Source: Pelagimonas sp. | GTDB lineage: Bacteria; Pseudomonadota; Alphaproteobacteria; Rhodobacterales; Rhodobacteraceae | Length of the DNA: 48,065 nt | Assembly: GCA_025210265.1 (NCBI GenBank) | Contig: JAOASD010000024.1 | Location: 1-48,065 of the forward strand | Direction: 5' to 3' | Shown here: in pieces, positions 30,867-38,971 of the stretch | Layout of the letters: each line of letters starts with the position of its first letter | Position numbering within the stretch: the stretch's first letter is position 1 | Translations under genes and position numbers: made by a program | The notes under the pieces: model-generated | Seen by the model: the letters and a program-made list of their open reading frames with translations, nothing else | What the model was told of the DNA's origin: nothing | Database searches by the model: none

Positions 30867-33236
30867 ATGCTGGACACGCGATACCCGGATGTTGTGCCAG
30901 GGCCGCCCAAGCCCAGCCTGATCACGCAGCCACAGGTGTTTTCGCTGCCGCCTGGAACCGAACGCTATGTGGTTGAAGGCGCAGGCGCAATCCTGATCCG
31001 TGTTGAGGCGGGCGATAAGCTGACGATTGCCAACACTGAGGGCGGCCAGCCCTGTGAAATCGTTGCGGCGGGCGCGGATGGTGTCGTCGATCCTGCGATT
31101 CTGGGTCATGCGGGCACCGGCAATGCCAAAGGGCTGCGCGCTTTTCTGACGGGTTCTGACCAGTCGCTGCGCGGGTTGCGCATGGGGCTGGAGGCGCGCG
31201 GTATTGATCTGGCTGACGCGCGCTCGATCGACCTGTTTGGCGAAACCACCCCCGCAGGTGAAGAGGGCTTTTTGACCGTCACCCGTGACGGTGTCGTGAT
31301 CATTGCCGCGCCCGGCGGGATCATGGATTTCGAGCTGCAGAACACCTCGACCCCGCTGACCGTCTGGGTCAAGCGCGCGGTGATCAAACAACATAAAGGG
31401 TTTGAACTGCCCGACCCGCTGGCCGATCCGGTGGCTGACATTCGGATCCATTCCGCCACGGCGCAAAGCTATTTCGTCAAGGCGGGCGACTATATCCAGA
31501 TCCTTGATGTGGATGGCCGCCAATGCACTGATTTCCAGTGTTTTGATGCGCGCAAACTGGACAAGGGCATCGCGCATCCTTTGGATGTCACCACGACGCG
31601 CACCATCCAGCATTGCATCTATCCGCATCCCGGCCTGCACGGAAAATACTACGATCAGGACGGCACGCCGCTGGTTGAAACGATCCAGGACACTTGCGGG
31701 CGGCATGACGCCTTTGCCATGGCCTGCGCGGCGAAATACTATGACGACCTCGGCTATCCCGGCCATGTGAATTGCACCGACAATTTCAACGGCGCGCTGG
31801 AACAGCACGGTGTGCCGGGCCGCCCCGGCTGGATGGCGATCAACTTCTTCTTCAACACGTTCCTTGATGACCATGGGGTCATGTATTCCGACGAACCGTG
31901 GTCCCGTCCCGGCGATTACGTGCTGCTGCGCGCGCTGACCGATCTGGTCTGTGTCAGCTCGGCCTGCCCGGATGACACCTCCGCCGCGAATGGCTGGAAC
32001 CCCACCGACATCCATGTCCGCACCTATAGCGGCGAAGAAAAATTCCAACGCGCGGTGGCCTACCGCCCCACCCCCGATGCCGAGGCGAAAATGACGAAAC
32101 AAACCGGTTTTCACGACAGCTTTGCCAAGTTCACCGAGAACTTCATCGAATATAACGGGTTCTGGCTGGCCAATTGCATGTCCACCGCCGGCCCGATCGA
32201 GGAATATCACGCCGCGCGTGAAAAATGCGTGGTTATGGATCTGAGCGCGCTGCGCAAATTCGAGATCACCGGCCCCGATTCCGAGGCCCTGTGCCAGTAT
32301 ATCTTTACCCGCAACATGAAGACCCTGCCGGTGGGCGGCGTGGTCTATACAGCCATGTGTTACGAACATGGCGGCATGATTGATGACGGCACCGTGTTCC
32401 GTCTGGGCAAGGACAATTTCCGCTGGATCGGCGGGTCGGATTACGGCGGGGAATGGATCCGCGAACAGGCGGAAAAGCTGGGCCTCAAGGTGCTGGTGCG
32501 CTCGTCCACCGATGTGCAGCACAATATCGCCGTGCAGGGCCCCGAAAGCCGCGATCTGTTGAAAAAGATCGTCTGGACCCTGCCCCACCACCCCAAATTC
32601 GAGGATCTGGCCTGGTTCCGCCACACGCCTGCCCGCCTGTTTGGGCATGACGGTGTGCCGATTGTCGTGTCGCGGACCGGCTATACCGGCGAGCTGGGCT
32701 ATGAAATCTTTTGCCATCCCAGCCATGCGGGCGCCGTGTTCGATGCGGTCTGGGAGGCCGGGCAGGATCATGGCATCCGCCCGATGGGTCTGGAGGCGCT
32801 GGACATGCTGCGCATCGAATCCGGGCTGATCTTTGCGGGCTATGATTTCAGCGACCAGACCGACCCGTTTGAGGCCGGGATTGGCTTTACCGTGCCGCTG
32901 AAGTCCAAAACCGACGATTTCATCGGACGCGACGCGCTGATCCGGCGCAAGGAAACCCCGGCGCGCAAGCTGGTCGGCCTGGACATCCATTCCAATGTCG
33001 ATGTGGCCCATGGCGATTGCGTTCATATCGGACGGGCGCAGATTGGCGAGGTCACATCCTCCATGCGTTCGCCCATTCTGGGTAAGAACATCGCGCTGGC
33101 GCGGGTGGATGTGGCCCATCACGCGGTCGGAACCGAGGTCGAGGTCGGCAAGCTGGATGGGCATCAGAAACGCCTGCCCGCAACCATCGTGCCCTTTGCC
33201 CATTACGACCCGCAGAAAACCCGGCCGCGGTCTTAA
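30867..33236 (+). CDS. tdm: Trimethylamine N-oxide demethylase
   Basis: The ATG at 30867 follows AGGGGGAAA and gives 789 residues, the usual size; an in-frame start 75 bases upstream has no such site. The N-terminal half (about 30-360) is a DUF1989-type domain with several conserved Cys stretches (RQCTDFQCF, QHCIYPHPG, DTCGRHDAF, GHVNCTDN, SSACPDDTSAANGW), which in the family include metal ligands. The C-terminal half (about 400-789) is a GcvT-like folate-binding domain with RTGYTGELGYEIFC. The enzyme splits TMAO without oxygen into dimethylamine and formaldehyde, and the folate domain can trap the formaldehyde. Dimethylamine then goes to dmmABC. No trimethylamine monooxygenase is nearby, so TMAO must be imported or made elsewhere. 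Confidence 0.93.
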   Translation: MLDTRYPDVVPGPPKPSLITQPQVFSLPPGTERYVVEGAGAILIRVEAGDKLTIANTEGGQPCEIVAAGADGVVDPAILGHAGTGNAKGLRAFLTGSDQSLRGLRMGLEARGIDLADARSIDLFGETTPAGEEGFLTVTRDGVVIIAAPGGIMDFELQNTSTPLTVWVKRAVIKQHKGFELPDPLADPVADIRIHSATAQSYFVKAGDYIQILDVDGRQCTDFQCFDARKLDKGIAHPLDVTTTRTIQHCIYPHPGLHGKYYDQDGTPLVETIQDTCGRHDAFAMACAAKYYDDLGYPGHVNCTDNFNGALEQHGVPGRPGWMAINFFFNTFLDDHGVMYSDEPWSRPGDYVLLRALTDLVCVSSACPDDTSAANGWNPTDIHVRTYSGEEKFQRAVAYRPTPDAEAKMTKQTGFHDSFAKFTENFIEYNGFWLANCMSTAGPIEEYHAAREKCVVMDLSALRKFEITGPDSEALCQYIFTRNMKTLPVGGVVYTAMCYEHGGMIDDGTVFRLGKDNFRWIGGSDYGGEWIREQAEKLGLKVLVRSSTDVQHNIAVQGPESRDLLKKIVWTLPHHPKFEDLAWFRHTPARLFGHDGVPIVVSRTGYTGELGYEIFCHPSHAGAVFDAVWEAGQDHGIRPMGLEALDMLRIESGLIFAGYDFSDQTDPFEAGIGFTVPLKSKTDDFIGRDALIRRKETPARKLVGLDIHSNVDVAHGDCVHIGRAQIGEVTSSMRSPILGKNIALARVDVAHHAVGTEVEVGKLDGHQKRLPATIVPFAHYDPQKTRPRS

Positions 33237-33246
33237 AATCCTGCGG

Positions 33247-33260
33247 TTGACCTGAATCAA
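33247..33260 (+). promoter_or_regulatory. FNR/Dnr-like box upstream of the globin gene
   Basis: TTGAC-CTGA-ATCAA fits the Rhodobacter-type FnrL/CRP-FNR pattern TTGAY-N4-RTCAA. Its centre (33253.5) is 40-41 bases upstream of the globin ATG. That spacing fits class II activation of a transcript that starts at or next to the ATG. Confidence 0.55.
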
Positions 33261-33293
33261 AGCCCCTGGCTGACGTAACGATAGGCTCTTTTC

Positions 33294-33731
33294 ATGAGTG
33301 CATTGAACGACATCGGCGGAGAAGAGCGGCTGCGGGATCTGGTCAACCGCTTCTACGATCGCATGGAGACGGATCCAGAGGCTTATCCTCTGCACCGTCT
33401 TCATTTTCGCGGGCACGGGCTGGACCATATCCGGCAGGCCCAGTTCGAATTTCTGTCCGGCTTCTTTGGCGGGCGGGCCTATTACCGCGAGCGGTTCGGC
33501 CATATGAACCTGCGCGAGCTGCATGAACATATCCCGATCCGCGCAGATGATGCCGAGCTGTGGCTGCTGACATTTGATCGCGCGCTGGAAGATTGCGGCA
33601 TGATGGGCATCCCGGCGGTCGAACGCATTCGCACCACCCTGCGCCGGGCCGCGCATATGCTGGTCAATGATGTGCATGACTGGCGGCTGGACAGCCCGGT
33701 CACCCCGCATGAGGCGCAGGCTGGTGCGTAG
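33294..33731 (+). CDS. Group II truncated haemoglobin
   Basis: The 145-residue product is a group II truncated globin: FYDRM near the start (Tyr at the B10-like position), FFGGRAYYRERFGHMNLRELHEHIPI with the proximal His in LRELH, and Trp in AELWLLTF at the G8-like position. Such globins bind oxygen or nitric oxide; roles include NO detoxification and oxygen handling. The gene follows tdm by 57 bases but has its own FNR-like box, so it may respond to low oxygen or NO rather than to amines. No ribosome binding site precedes the ATG. With the box placement, a leaderless transcript is plausible. Confidence 0.85.
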   Translation: MSALNDIGGEERLRDLVNRFYDRMETDPEAYPLHRLHFRGHGLDHIRQAQFEFLSGFFGGRAYYRERFGHMNLRELHEHIPIRADDAELWLLTFDRALEDCGMMGIPAVERIRTTLRRAAHMLVNDVHDWRLDSPVTPHEAQAGA

Positions 33732-33757
33732 CGGCGCGGGAACGTAGATCAACCACA

Positions 33758-33786
33758 TTGGCTTTGCAGCTGGAAACCCGTAAATA
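33758..33786 (+). promoter_or_regulatory. Promoter for a probable leaderless mRNA
   Basis: TTGGCT (33758-33763), a 17-base spacer and TAAATA (33781-33786) form a good -35/-10 pair. The ATG of the XRE-cupin gene lies only 7 bases after the -10 box and has no ribosome binding site, so transcription should start at the ATG. Confidence 0.6.
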
Positions 33787-33792
33787 TCCGTC

Positions 33793-34359
33793 ATGACGGA
33801 AAAACCTGACGATATTCTTACGCGGCTGCCGGCGCGGCTGAAACAAGCGCGGCGGGACAAGGGCCTGTCTCTTGAGGCTGTGGCAAATCTTAGCGGCGTG
33901 TCCCGGTCCATGGTCAGCCAGATCGAGCGCGGTGAAAGCAGCCCGACGATCTCGACCCTCTGGAATTTGACCCGCGCCCTGCAGGTGGATTTTGCCGGTC
34001 TGTTGGAAACCGCAGAAACCCAGGACCGGATCGACGTTCTGAGGGGGGCGGATGTGCCGGTGATCAACAATATGGGGCAAGGGTGCCAGATCAAAATTCT
34101 CTCTCCTCCAGAAGAGGCAGGCGGTCACGAGGTCTATGACATCCGGTTCACGCAAGGGGGCGTTCTGGACAGCAAACCCCATGCGCGTGGGGCCCAGGAA
34201 CAGCTGACCGTGCTGGAGGGTGCTGTGCAGGTGATTTCCGGCTCTGCGATGGATGAGCTGAAGCAGGGGGATACGGCACGCTATGCGGCTGATGTTCCTC
34301 ATAGGATTTCTGCGACCGACGAAGGCGCACGGGTCTTTTTGATTGTAAAGAACAACTGA
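33793..34359 (+). CDS. XRE-family regulator with cupin domain
   Basis: The 188-residue product has an XRE helix-turn-helix (about 10-66; LSLEAVANLSGVSRSMVSQIERGESSPTISTLWNLTRAL) and a C-terminal cupin (about 115-185; GAQEQLTVLEGAVQVISG...AADVPHRI). It is a second, shorter relative of the regulator at 17901. Its own terminator and its position just upstream of kbl-tdh suggest control of threonine breakdown or of the flanking one-carbon genes; both are inference. The start is decided by the promoter geometry, since the next in-frame ATG lies inside the helix-turn-helix. Confidence 0.88.
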   Translation: MTEKPDDILTRLPARLKQARRDKGLSLEAVANLSGVSRSMVSQIERGESSPTISTLWNLTRALQVDFAGLLETAETQDRIDVLRGADVPVINNMGQGCQIKILSPPEEAGGHEVYDIRFTQGGVLDSKPHARGAQEQLTVLEGAVQVISGSAMDELKQGDTARYAADVPHRISATDEGARVFLIVKNN

Positions 34360-34374
34360 GCCGGGCGGGGCGGC

Positions 34375-34398
34375 AAATCCGCTTTGGCGGATTTTTTT
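34375..34398 (+). terminator. Terminator after XRE-cupin gene
   Basis: AAATCCGC (34375-34382) pairs with GCGGATTT (34387-34394) around TTTG, followed by further T. Confidence 0.85.
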
Positions 34399-34410
34399 CC
34401 ACTATAACAA

Positions 34411-34428
34411 ATTCCCTCATTTAGGAAT
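34411..34428. promoter_or_regulatory. Inverted repeat upstream of kbl
   Basis: ATTCC (34411-34415) and GGAAT (34424-34428) face each other, with TTTCC again at 34431-34435 and flanking TATAAC and GTTAT. The stretch lies 46-63 bases before the kbl ATG and may be the operator for the threonine-breakdown genes. Confidence 0.4.
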
Positions 34429-34473
34429 CATTTCCGTTATGGTAGAATTGCGCCTCTATAACGGAGGTCGCAC

Positions 34474-35658
34474 ATGCCCGATGCATTCTTGTCCCACATC
34501 TCGGACACGCTCGCTCAGATCAAAGCCGAAGGCCTGTACAAACACGAACGTCTGATCACCTCGCCCCAAAGCGGGGAAATTACTGTGGGTGACAGCCAGG
34601 TGATCAACCTTTGCGCAAACAACTATCTGGGTTTGGCGGATAACCCTGCCCTGATACAGGCGGCCCAAGACGCCATGGCACCCAAGGGCTTTGGCATGGC
34701 GTCGGTGCGATTCATCTGTGGCACGCAGGATATTCATCGCCAGCTGGAACAGCGGCTGGCCGCCTTTCTGAACAAAGAGGATGCCATCCTGTTCGCGGCC
34801 TGTTTCGACGCCAATGGTGGTCTGTTCGAGCCGCTGCTTGGTCCCGAAGACGCCGTGATTTCAGACAGTCTGAATCACGCCTCGATCATCGACGGGGTGC
34901 GGTTGTGCAAGGCAAAGCGATATCGCTATGCCAATAATGACATGAAAGACCTCGAAGAGATGTTGAAACATGCGCGCAACGAAGGCGCGCGGCATGTCAT
35001 GATCGCCACGGATGGCGTGTTTTCCATGGATGGCTATCTGGCGAACTTGCCGCAGATCACCCGGCTTGCAGCGCAATATGATGCGGTTGTCATGGTGGAT
35101 GACTGCCATGCGACGGGTTTTATGGGGCCGCGTGGGGCGGGCACCCCGGATCATTTCGGCATTGATGTCGATATTCTGACCGGCACATTGGGCAAAGCAT
35201 TGGGTGGGGCAATCGGCGGTTACATCGCCGGGCCGCAGCCAGTGATCGACCTGCTGCGGCAGCGGGCGCGGCCCTATCTGTTTTCCAATTCGCTGCCGCC
35301 GTCGATCGTTGCTGCTGGGCTTGCGGCGCTGCAGTTGGTGGAGCGGGGGGCTGATCTGCGGGCGCAGCTCTTCGCAAATGCCGCCTATTGGCGGTCTGGG
35401 CTGACCCGTCTGGGCTTTGATCTTTTGCCTGGTGAACATCCGATTATTCCGGTCATGCTGGGCGATGCGACCTTGGCGCAAGACATGGCCAGTCGGCTGT
35501 TCGATCAGGGCGTCTATGTGTCCGGGTTCTTTTATCCGGTTGTGCCGCGGGGCAAGGCGCGGATCAGGACACAGATGAACGCGGCGCTGACACGGGATGA
35601 TCTGGACCGCGCCCTGGCCGCCTTTGGCAAGGTCGGCGCAGAGCTGGGGGTGATCTGA
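34474..35658 (+). CDS. kbl: Glycine C-acetyltransferase (2-amino-3-ketobutyrate CoA ligase)
   Basis: The 394-residue PLP enzyme (class II alpha-oxoamine synthase) splits 2-amino-3-oxobutyrate with CoA into glycine and acetyl-CoA. Seen are [10 protein letters not shown]-like [10 protein letters not shown] (about 46-55), [21 protein letters not shown], the [19 protein letters not shown] stretch and the PLP-lysine in [16 protein letters not shown] precedes the ATG. tdh begins on its stop codon (TGATG), so the two are coupled. The glycine made can be used by serine hydroxymethyltransferase together with methylene-folate from the amine pathway. Confidence 0.95.
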   Translation: MPDAFLSHISDTLAQIKAEGLYKHERLITSPQSGEITVGDSQVINLCANNYLGLADNPALIQAAQDAMAPKGFGMASVRFICGTQDIHRQLEQRLAAFLNKEDAILFAACFDANGGLFEPLLGPEDAVISDSLNHASIIDGVRLCKAKRYRYANNDMKDLEEMLKHARNEGARHVMIATDGVFSMDGYLANLPQITRLAAQYDAVVMVDDCHATGFMGPRGAGTPDHFGIDVDILTGTLGKALGGAIGGYIAGPQPVIDLLRQRARPYLFSNSLPPSIVAAGLAALQLVERGADLRAQLFANAAYWRSGLTRLGFDLLPGEHPIIPVMLGDATLAQDMASRLFDQGVYVSGFFYPVVPRGKARIRTQMNAALTRDDLDRALAAFGKVGAELGVI

Positions 35659-36701
35659 TGCGCCCCAACACGATGAAGGCGCTGGAAAAATCCAAACCCT
35701 CCGAGGGGCTTTGGATGGTGCAGGCCCCGATCCCTGAAATCGCCCCGGACGAGGTGTTGATCCGCATCACCCGCACCGGCATCTGTGGCACCGATATTCA
35801 CATCTGGAACTGGGATGACTGGGCCGCCCATACGGTGCCCTGCCCGATGATCACCGGTCATGAATTTGCCGGAGAAATCGTCGAAATCGGCCGGGATGTG
35901 TCAGGGCTGCGGCTGGGTCAGAGATGCTCGGGCGAAGGCCATCTGATCGGGACCAGCAGTCGCCAGATCCGGGCAGGCAAGTTTCACCTGGACCCAGGAA
36001 CGCGCGGCATAGGTGTGAACGAACAGGGGGCGTTTGCTCAATATCTGAAACTGCCCGCCTTTAACGTGATCCCCCTGCCTGATGACATCTCGGATGACAT
36101 TGGCGCCATTCTGGATCCGCTGGGCAATGCGGTCCACACCGCGCTAAGCTTTGATCTGTTGGGCGAGGATGTCCTGATCACGGGGGCAGGCCCGATCGGC
36201 ATCATGGCCGCTGCTGTGGCCCGGCACGCGGGGGCGCGCCATGTGGTTATCACGGATATAAATCCCGACCGCCTGACATTGGCGCAGCATGTGGTCCCGA
36301 CCCTGCGGCCGGTCAATGTCGCGGCAGAAGACCTGCAGGATGTCGCCACCGAACTGGGCCTGAAAGAAGGGTTTGATGTGGGGCTGGAAATGTCGGGCAA
36401 TCAGGCCGCGCTGGATCAGATGATCGAGGCTCTGGTGATGGGCGGCAAGATTGCGATGCTGGGCATTCCACCGGGAAAATCTCCGGTCGACTGGTCCCGG
36501 ATCGTGTTCAAGGCCATCACCCTCAAGGGCGTCTATGGCCGGGAAATGTTTGAAACCTGGTACAAAATGATTGCCATGTTGCAAAACGGGCTGGATGTCA
36601 GCCGGGTCATCACGCATCACTTTGATGCAGACGATTTTGCCAGCGGGTTCGCGGCGATGAAATCCGGTCACTCTGGCAAAGTCGTGTTGAAATGGACGTA
36701 A
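35658..36701 (+). CDS. tdh: L-threonine 3-dehydrogenase, structural zinc site lost
   Basis: The 347-residue medium-chain dehydrogenase oxidises threonine to 2-amino-3-oxobutyrate for Kbl. It closely follows E. coli Tdh over much of its length ([13 protein letters not shown] with the catalytic-zinc Cys, [52 protein letters not shown]). The lobe that in E. coli Tdh holds four structural-zinc cysteines is changed here: in [15 protein letters not shown] all four cysteines are replaced (Gly, Ser, Ile and Asp). The catalytic zinc site looks intact. The start at 35658 overlaps the kbl stop and has GGGGGTG upstream; an ATG at 35673 would match the E. coli start better. Confidence 0.9.
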   Translation: MRPNTMKALEKSKPSEGLWMVQAPIPEIAPDEVLIRITRTGICGTDIHIWNWDDWAAHTVPCPMITGHEFAGEIVEIGRDVSGLRLGQRCSGEGHLIGTSSRQIRAGKFHLDPGTRGIGVNEQGAFAQYLKLPAFNVIPLPDDISDDIGAILDPLGNAVHTALSFDLLGEDVLITGAGPIGIMAAAVARHAGARHVVITDINPDRLTLAQHVVPTLRPVNVAAEDLQDVATELGLKEGFDVGLEMSGNQAALDQMIEALVMGGKIAMLGIPPGKSPVDWSRIVFKAITLKGVYGREMFETWYKMIAMLQNGLDVSRVITHHFDADDFASGFAAMKSGHSGKVVLKWT

Positions 36702-36714
36702 AACCATCGCTGGG

Positions 36715-37686
36715 ATGCAGATCATGACACATACATATGGCTCTGTTCTTGAGGCCATTGGCAACACGCCGCTGGTGCGCCTTGACCGGTTGGTCAGGCA
36801 TCACGGCTGCGAGGGCACGATCCTGGCCAAGCTGGATCATCTGAACCCCGGCTTCTCGAAAAAAGACCGCGCCGCCCTTGGCGTGATAGACGCCGCCGAG
36901 CGTGACGGTACGCTGGTTCCAGGTCAGACCGTTGTCGAACTGACCAGCGGTAATATGGGCACCGGGCTTGCGATTATTTGTGGGATCCGCGGCTATCCCT
37001 TTGTGGCGGTCATGTCCAAAGGCAATTCCCCCGAGCGCGCGCGCATGATGGCCGCGCTGGGGGCAGAGGTGGTGCTGGTGGATCAGCTGCCGGACAGCCA
37101 GCCGGGCGAGGTGTCGGGGGCGGATCTGGCCGAGGTGGATCGGGTCGCCACCGAACTGACCCAGGCGCGCAACGCATTTCGCGCCGATCAGTTCCGCCGC
37201 GGCGGCAATCCGGGTGCGCATGAGCAGACCACCGGCCCCGAGCTGTGGCAGCAATCCGGCGGTGCGATTGATGCGTTTTGCGATTTTGTCGGATCCGGTG
37301 GCACTTTGGCAGGCACCTCCAAATTCCTTCGGGCGCAGAACCCTGGTATCAAATGCTATCCCATTGAGCCTGCAGGGGCGGCAGTGATTGCCGGGCAGGA
37401 TGTGGTCAAACCGGAACACCCGATTCAGGGGGGTGGCTATGTGATGGGGGATCTCGACTTTCTGCGCGGCCTGCACTGGGATGGGTTCCTGCAAGTCGAT
37501 GCAGACACAGCCCGCCAGACCACCCGCGACCTTGCCCGGCTCGAAGGTATTTTCGCAGGCTTTTCCGCCGGGGCCAATGTCGCCGGAGCGTTGCAGTTGC
37601 TGAGAGGGGCGCATCGGGGCCAGACCATTGCCGTCATCATCTGCGATTCCGGCCTGAAATACCTGTCCACCGATCTGTTCGCTTAG
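36715..37686 (+). CDS. PLP-dependent cysteine synthase-family protein
   Basis: The 323-residue protein resembles O-acetylserine sulfhydrylase/cystathionine beta-synthase-type enzymes: IGNTPLVRLDRL, the PLP-lysine in SKKDR, the Asn loop TSGNMGTG, GSGGTLAGT for phosphate binding and CDSGLKYLST near the end. An insert of about 25 residues (around 120-150) and the replacement of the usual EPTSGNTG by ELTSGNMG set it apart from housekeeping CysK, so its substrate is unclear. It starts 14 bases after tdh, presumably in the same operon. ATG codons at 36715 and 36724 are both possible, neither with a strong ribosome binding site. A link to serine, threonine or cysteine conversion is likely. Confidence 0.82.
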   Translation: MQIMTHTYGSVLEAIGNTPLVRLDRLVRHHGCEGTILAKLDHLNPGFSKKDRAALGVIDAAERDGTLVPGQTVVELTSGNMGTGLAIICGIRGYPFVAVMSKGNSPERARMMAALGAEVVLVDQLPDSQPGEVSGADLAEVDRVATELTQARNAFRADQFRRGGNPGAHEQTTGPELWQQSGGAIDAFCDFVGSGGTLAGTSKFLRAQNPGIKCYPIEPAGAAVIAGQDVVKPEHPIQGGGYVMGDLDFLRGLHWDGFLQVDADTARQTTRDLARLEGIFAGFSAGANVAGALQLLRGAHRGQTIAVIICDSGLKYLSTDLFA

Positions 37687-37699
37687 CGGTTTTCCGCGC

Positions 37700-38971
37700 C
37701 TACCCCATCAGCAGAATCTGAACATCGGCCACATTTGTCCCTGTGGCCCCGGTCATCAGATGGTCGCCCGACAGGCTAAGCGCGGCATAGCTGTCATTGC
37801 GATCCAGAAAGGTCGCAGGGTTCTGGCGTTGTGCGCGAATGCGGGCACAGGTGCCCTGATCGACGATCGCACCGGCGGAATCCGTTGGGCCATCGCGCCC
37901 ATCCGTGCCGCCGGACAGGAACACCCAGGGGCGGGTGATCGGCTGGGCTTCGGCCAGGGCCGCCACGCGTAGCGCCATTTCCTGATTGCGCCCGCCCATG
38001 CCGGTGCCGGTCACGCGGACGGTGGTTTCGCCACCCCAGATCAAGGCCTGCGGCCCTTGCTGCTGGGCCTGCGCGCGGGCCTCGCGGAAAACGCGGCTTG
38101 CGGCTTCGTGCAGATCGCCGACCAGGGGTGCGTCTACCGCAGTAACCGCGTATTTTGGGCTGAGCTGCCGCGCGGCTTCCTCGACGCTTTGCCGATTGCT
38201 GCCGATCAGGCGGTTATCGGCTAGGGGCGCGGGCGGTGGCGGCGGGGCAGCGTTCAGGTGATCCAGAATGCTTTGCGGCAAACGCGGTTCGATCCTGGCG
38301 CGGCGCATCAGCGCCAGCGCGTCCTGCGCCGTGCCAATCGCCGCGACAGTCGGGCCGCTGGCAATGGCGCGCAGGTCATCGCCAATCACATCCGACAGGA
38401 TCAGCGCAGTCACCGGCGCAGGGGCGGCCAGATGCGCCAGCCCTCCTCCTTTCAGCACCGAGACGTGCTGACGGATCAGATTCATATCGTTGATGTCCAG
38501 CCCGCTGGCCAGCAACAGCCGGTTCAGAGTCTGTTTGTCCTCCAGCGTCACGCCCTCGGGCGGGGCAGGCAGCAATGACGAGCCCCCGCCGGAAATCAGA
38601 GCAACCACCCGGTCCTGCGGGCCGGCCCGCTCCAGCAGATCCTGCACGGCAGCGGCGGCGCGGGCACCTTCGGCATCCGGCACCGGGTGCCCTGCACGAA
38701 ACATCTGATCCGCCTGCACCGGTTCGTCATTCTCGCGATGGGTCACGCAAATCGTTTCAAACGGCCCGCTGGCATGGCGCAGAAAAGCGCGCAGCATGGC
38801 AGGCGCCGCTTTGCCAAGCGCGACAACGCGGGTCACGCCCCGCGCTGCCAAATCGGGCAAAGGTGCGCGCAACAATTCTGCGCGCACCGCATCACCGGGG
38901 TCAGCGCGCCGCACCGCCGCATCAAAGGCGGTGCGGGCCTGCGCCCGAAGATATGTGATGTCCTCAGCCAC
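37700..38971 (-). CDS. gckA: Glycerate 2-kinase (MOFRL type)
   Basis: The 423-residue enzyme of the glycerate kinase type-2 family has an N-terminal DUF4147 part (VVALGKAAPAMLRAF; CVTHREND; ALISGGGSSLLPAPPEG at about 114-132) and a C-terminal MOFRL part (IWGGETTVRVTGTGMGGRNQEMAL; FLSGGTDGRDGPTDSAGA). It phosphorylates glycerate, a serine-cycle step. I chose the GTG at 38971, which overlaps the end of mcl by 8 bases and gives the expected N terminus; an ATG at 39025 would extend into mcl. Expression is thus coupled to mcl. Its end is 13 bases from the convergent cysteine synthase-like gene. Confidence 0.9.
   Translation of the reverse strand: MAEDITYLRAQARTAFDAAVRRADPGDAVRAELLRAPLPDLAARGVTRVVALGKAAPAMLRAFLRHASGPFETICVTHRENDEPVQADQMFRAGHPVPDAEGARAAAAVQDLLERAGPQDRVVALISGGGSSLLPAPPEGVTLEDKQTLNRLLLASGLDINDMNLIRQHVSVLKGGGLAHLAAPAPVTALILSDVIGDDLRAIASGPTVAAIGTAQDALALMRRARIEPRLPQSILDHLNAAPPPPPAPLADNRLIGSNRQSVEEAARQLSPKYAVTAVDAPLVGDLHEAASRVFREARAQAQQQGPQALIWGGETTVRVTGTGMGGRNQEMALRVAALAEAQPITRPWVFLSGGTDGRDGPTDSAGAIVDQGTCARIRAQRQNPATFLDRNDSYAALSLSGDHLMTGATGTNVADVQILLMG

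Noticed and set aside
30735-34094. Very long open frame on the minus strand, antisense to tdm, the globin and the XRE gene
   Set aside because: High-GC codon bias opens antisense frames. The translation shows no family resemblance, whereas the plus-strand genes are clear. The same holds for the long antisense frames at 2348-4837, 13046-15691, 40839-43337 and others.
37687-37699. Bidirectional terminator between the convergent cysK-like and gckA genes
   Set aside because: Only a 4-bp stem (GCGG/CCGC) around TTTT is present in this short gap, too weak to call.
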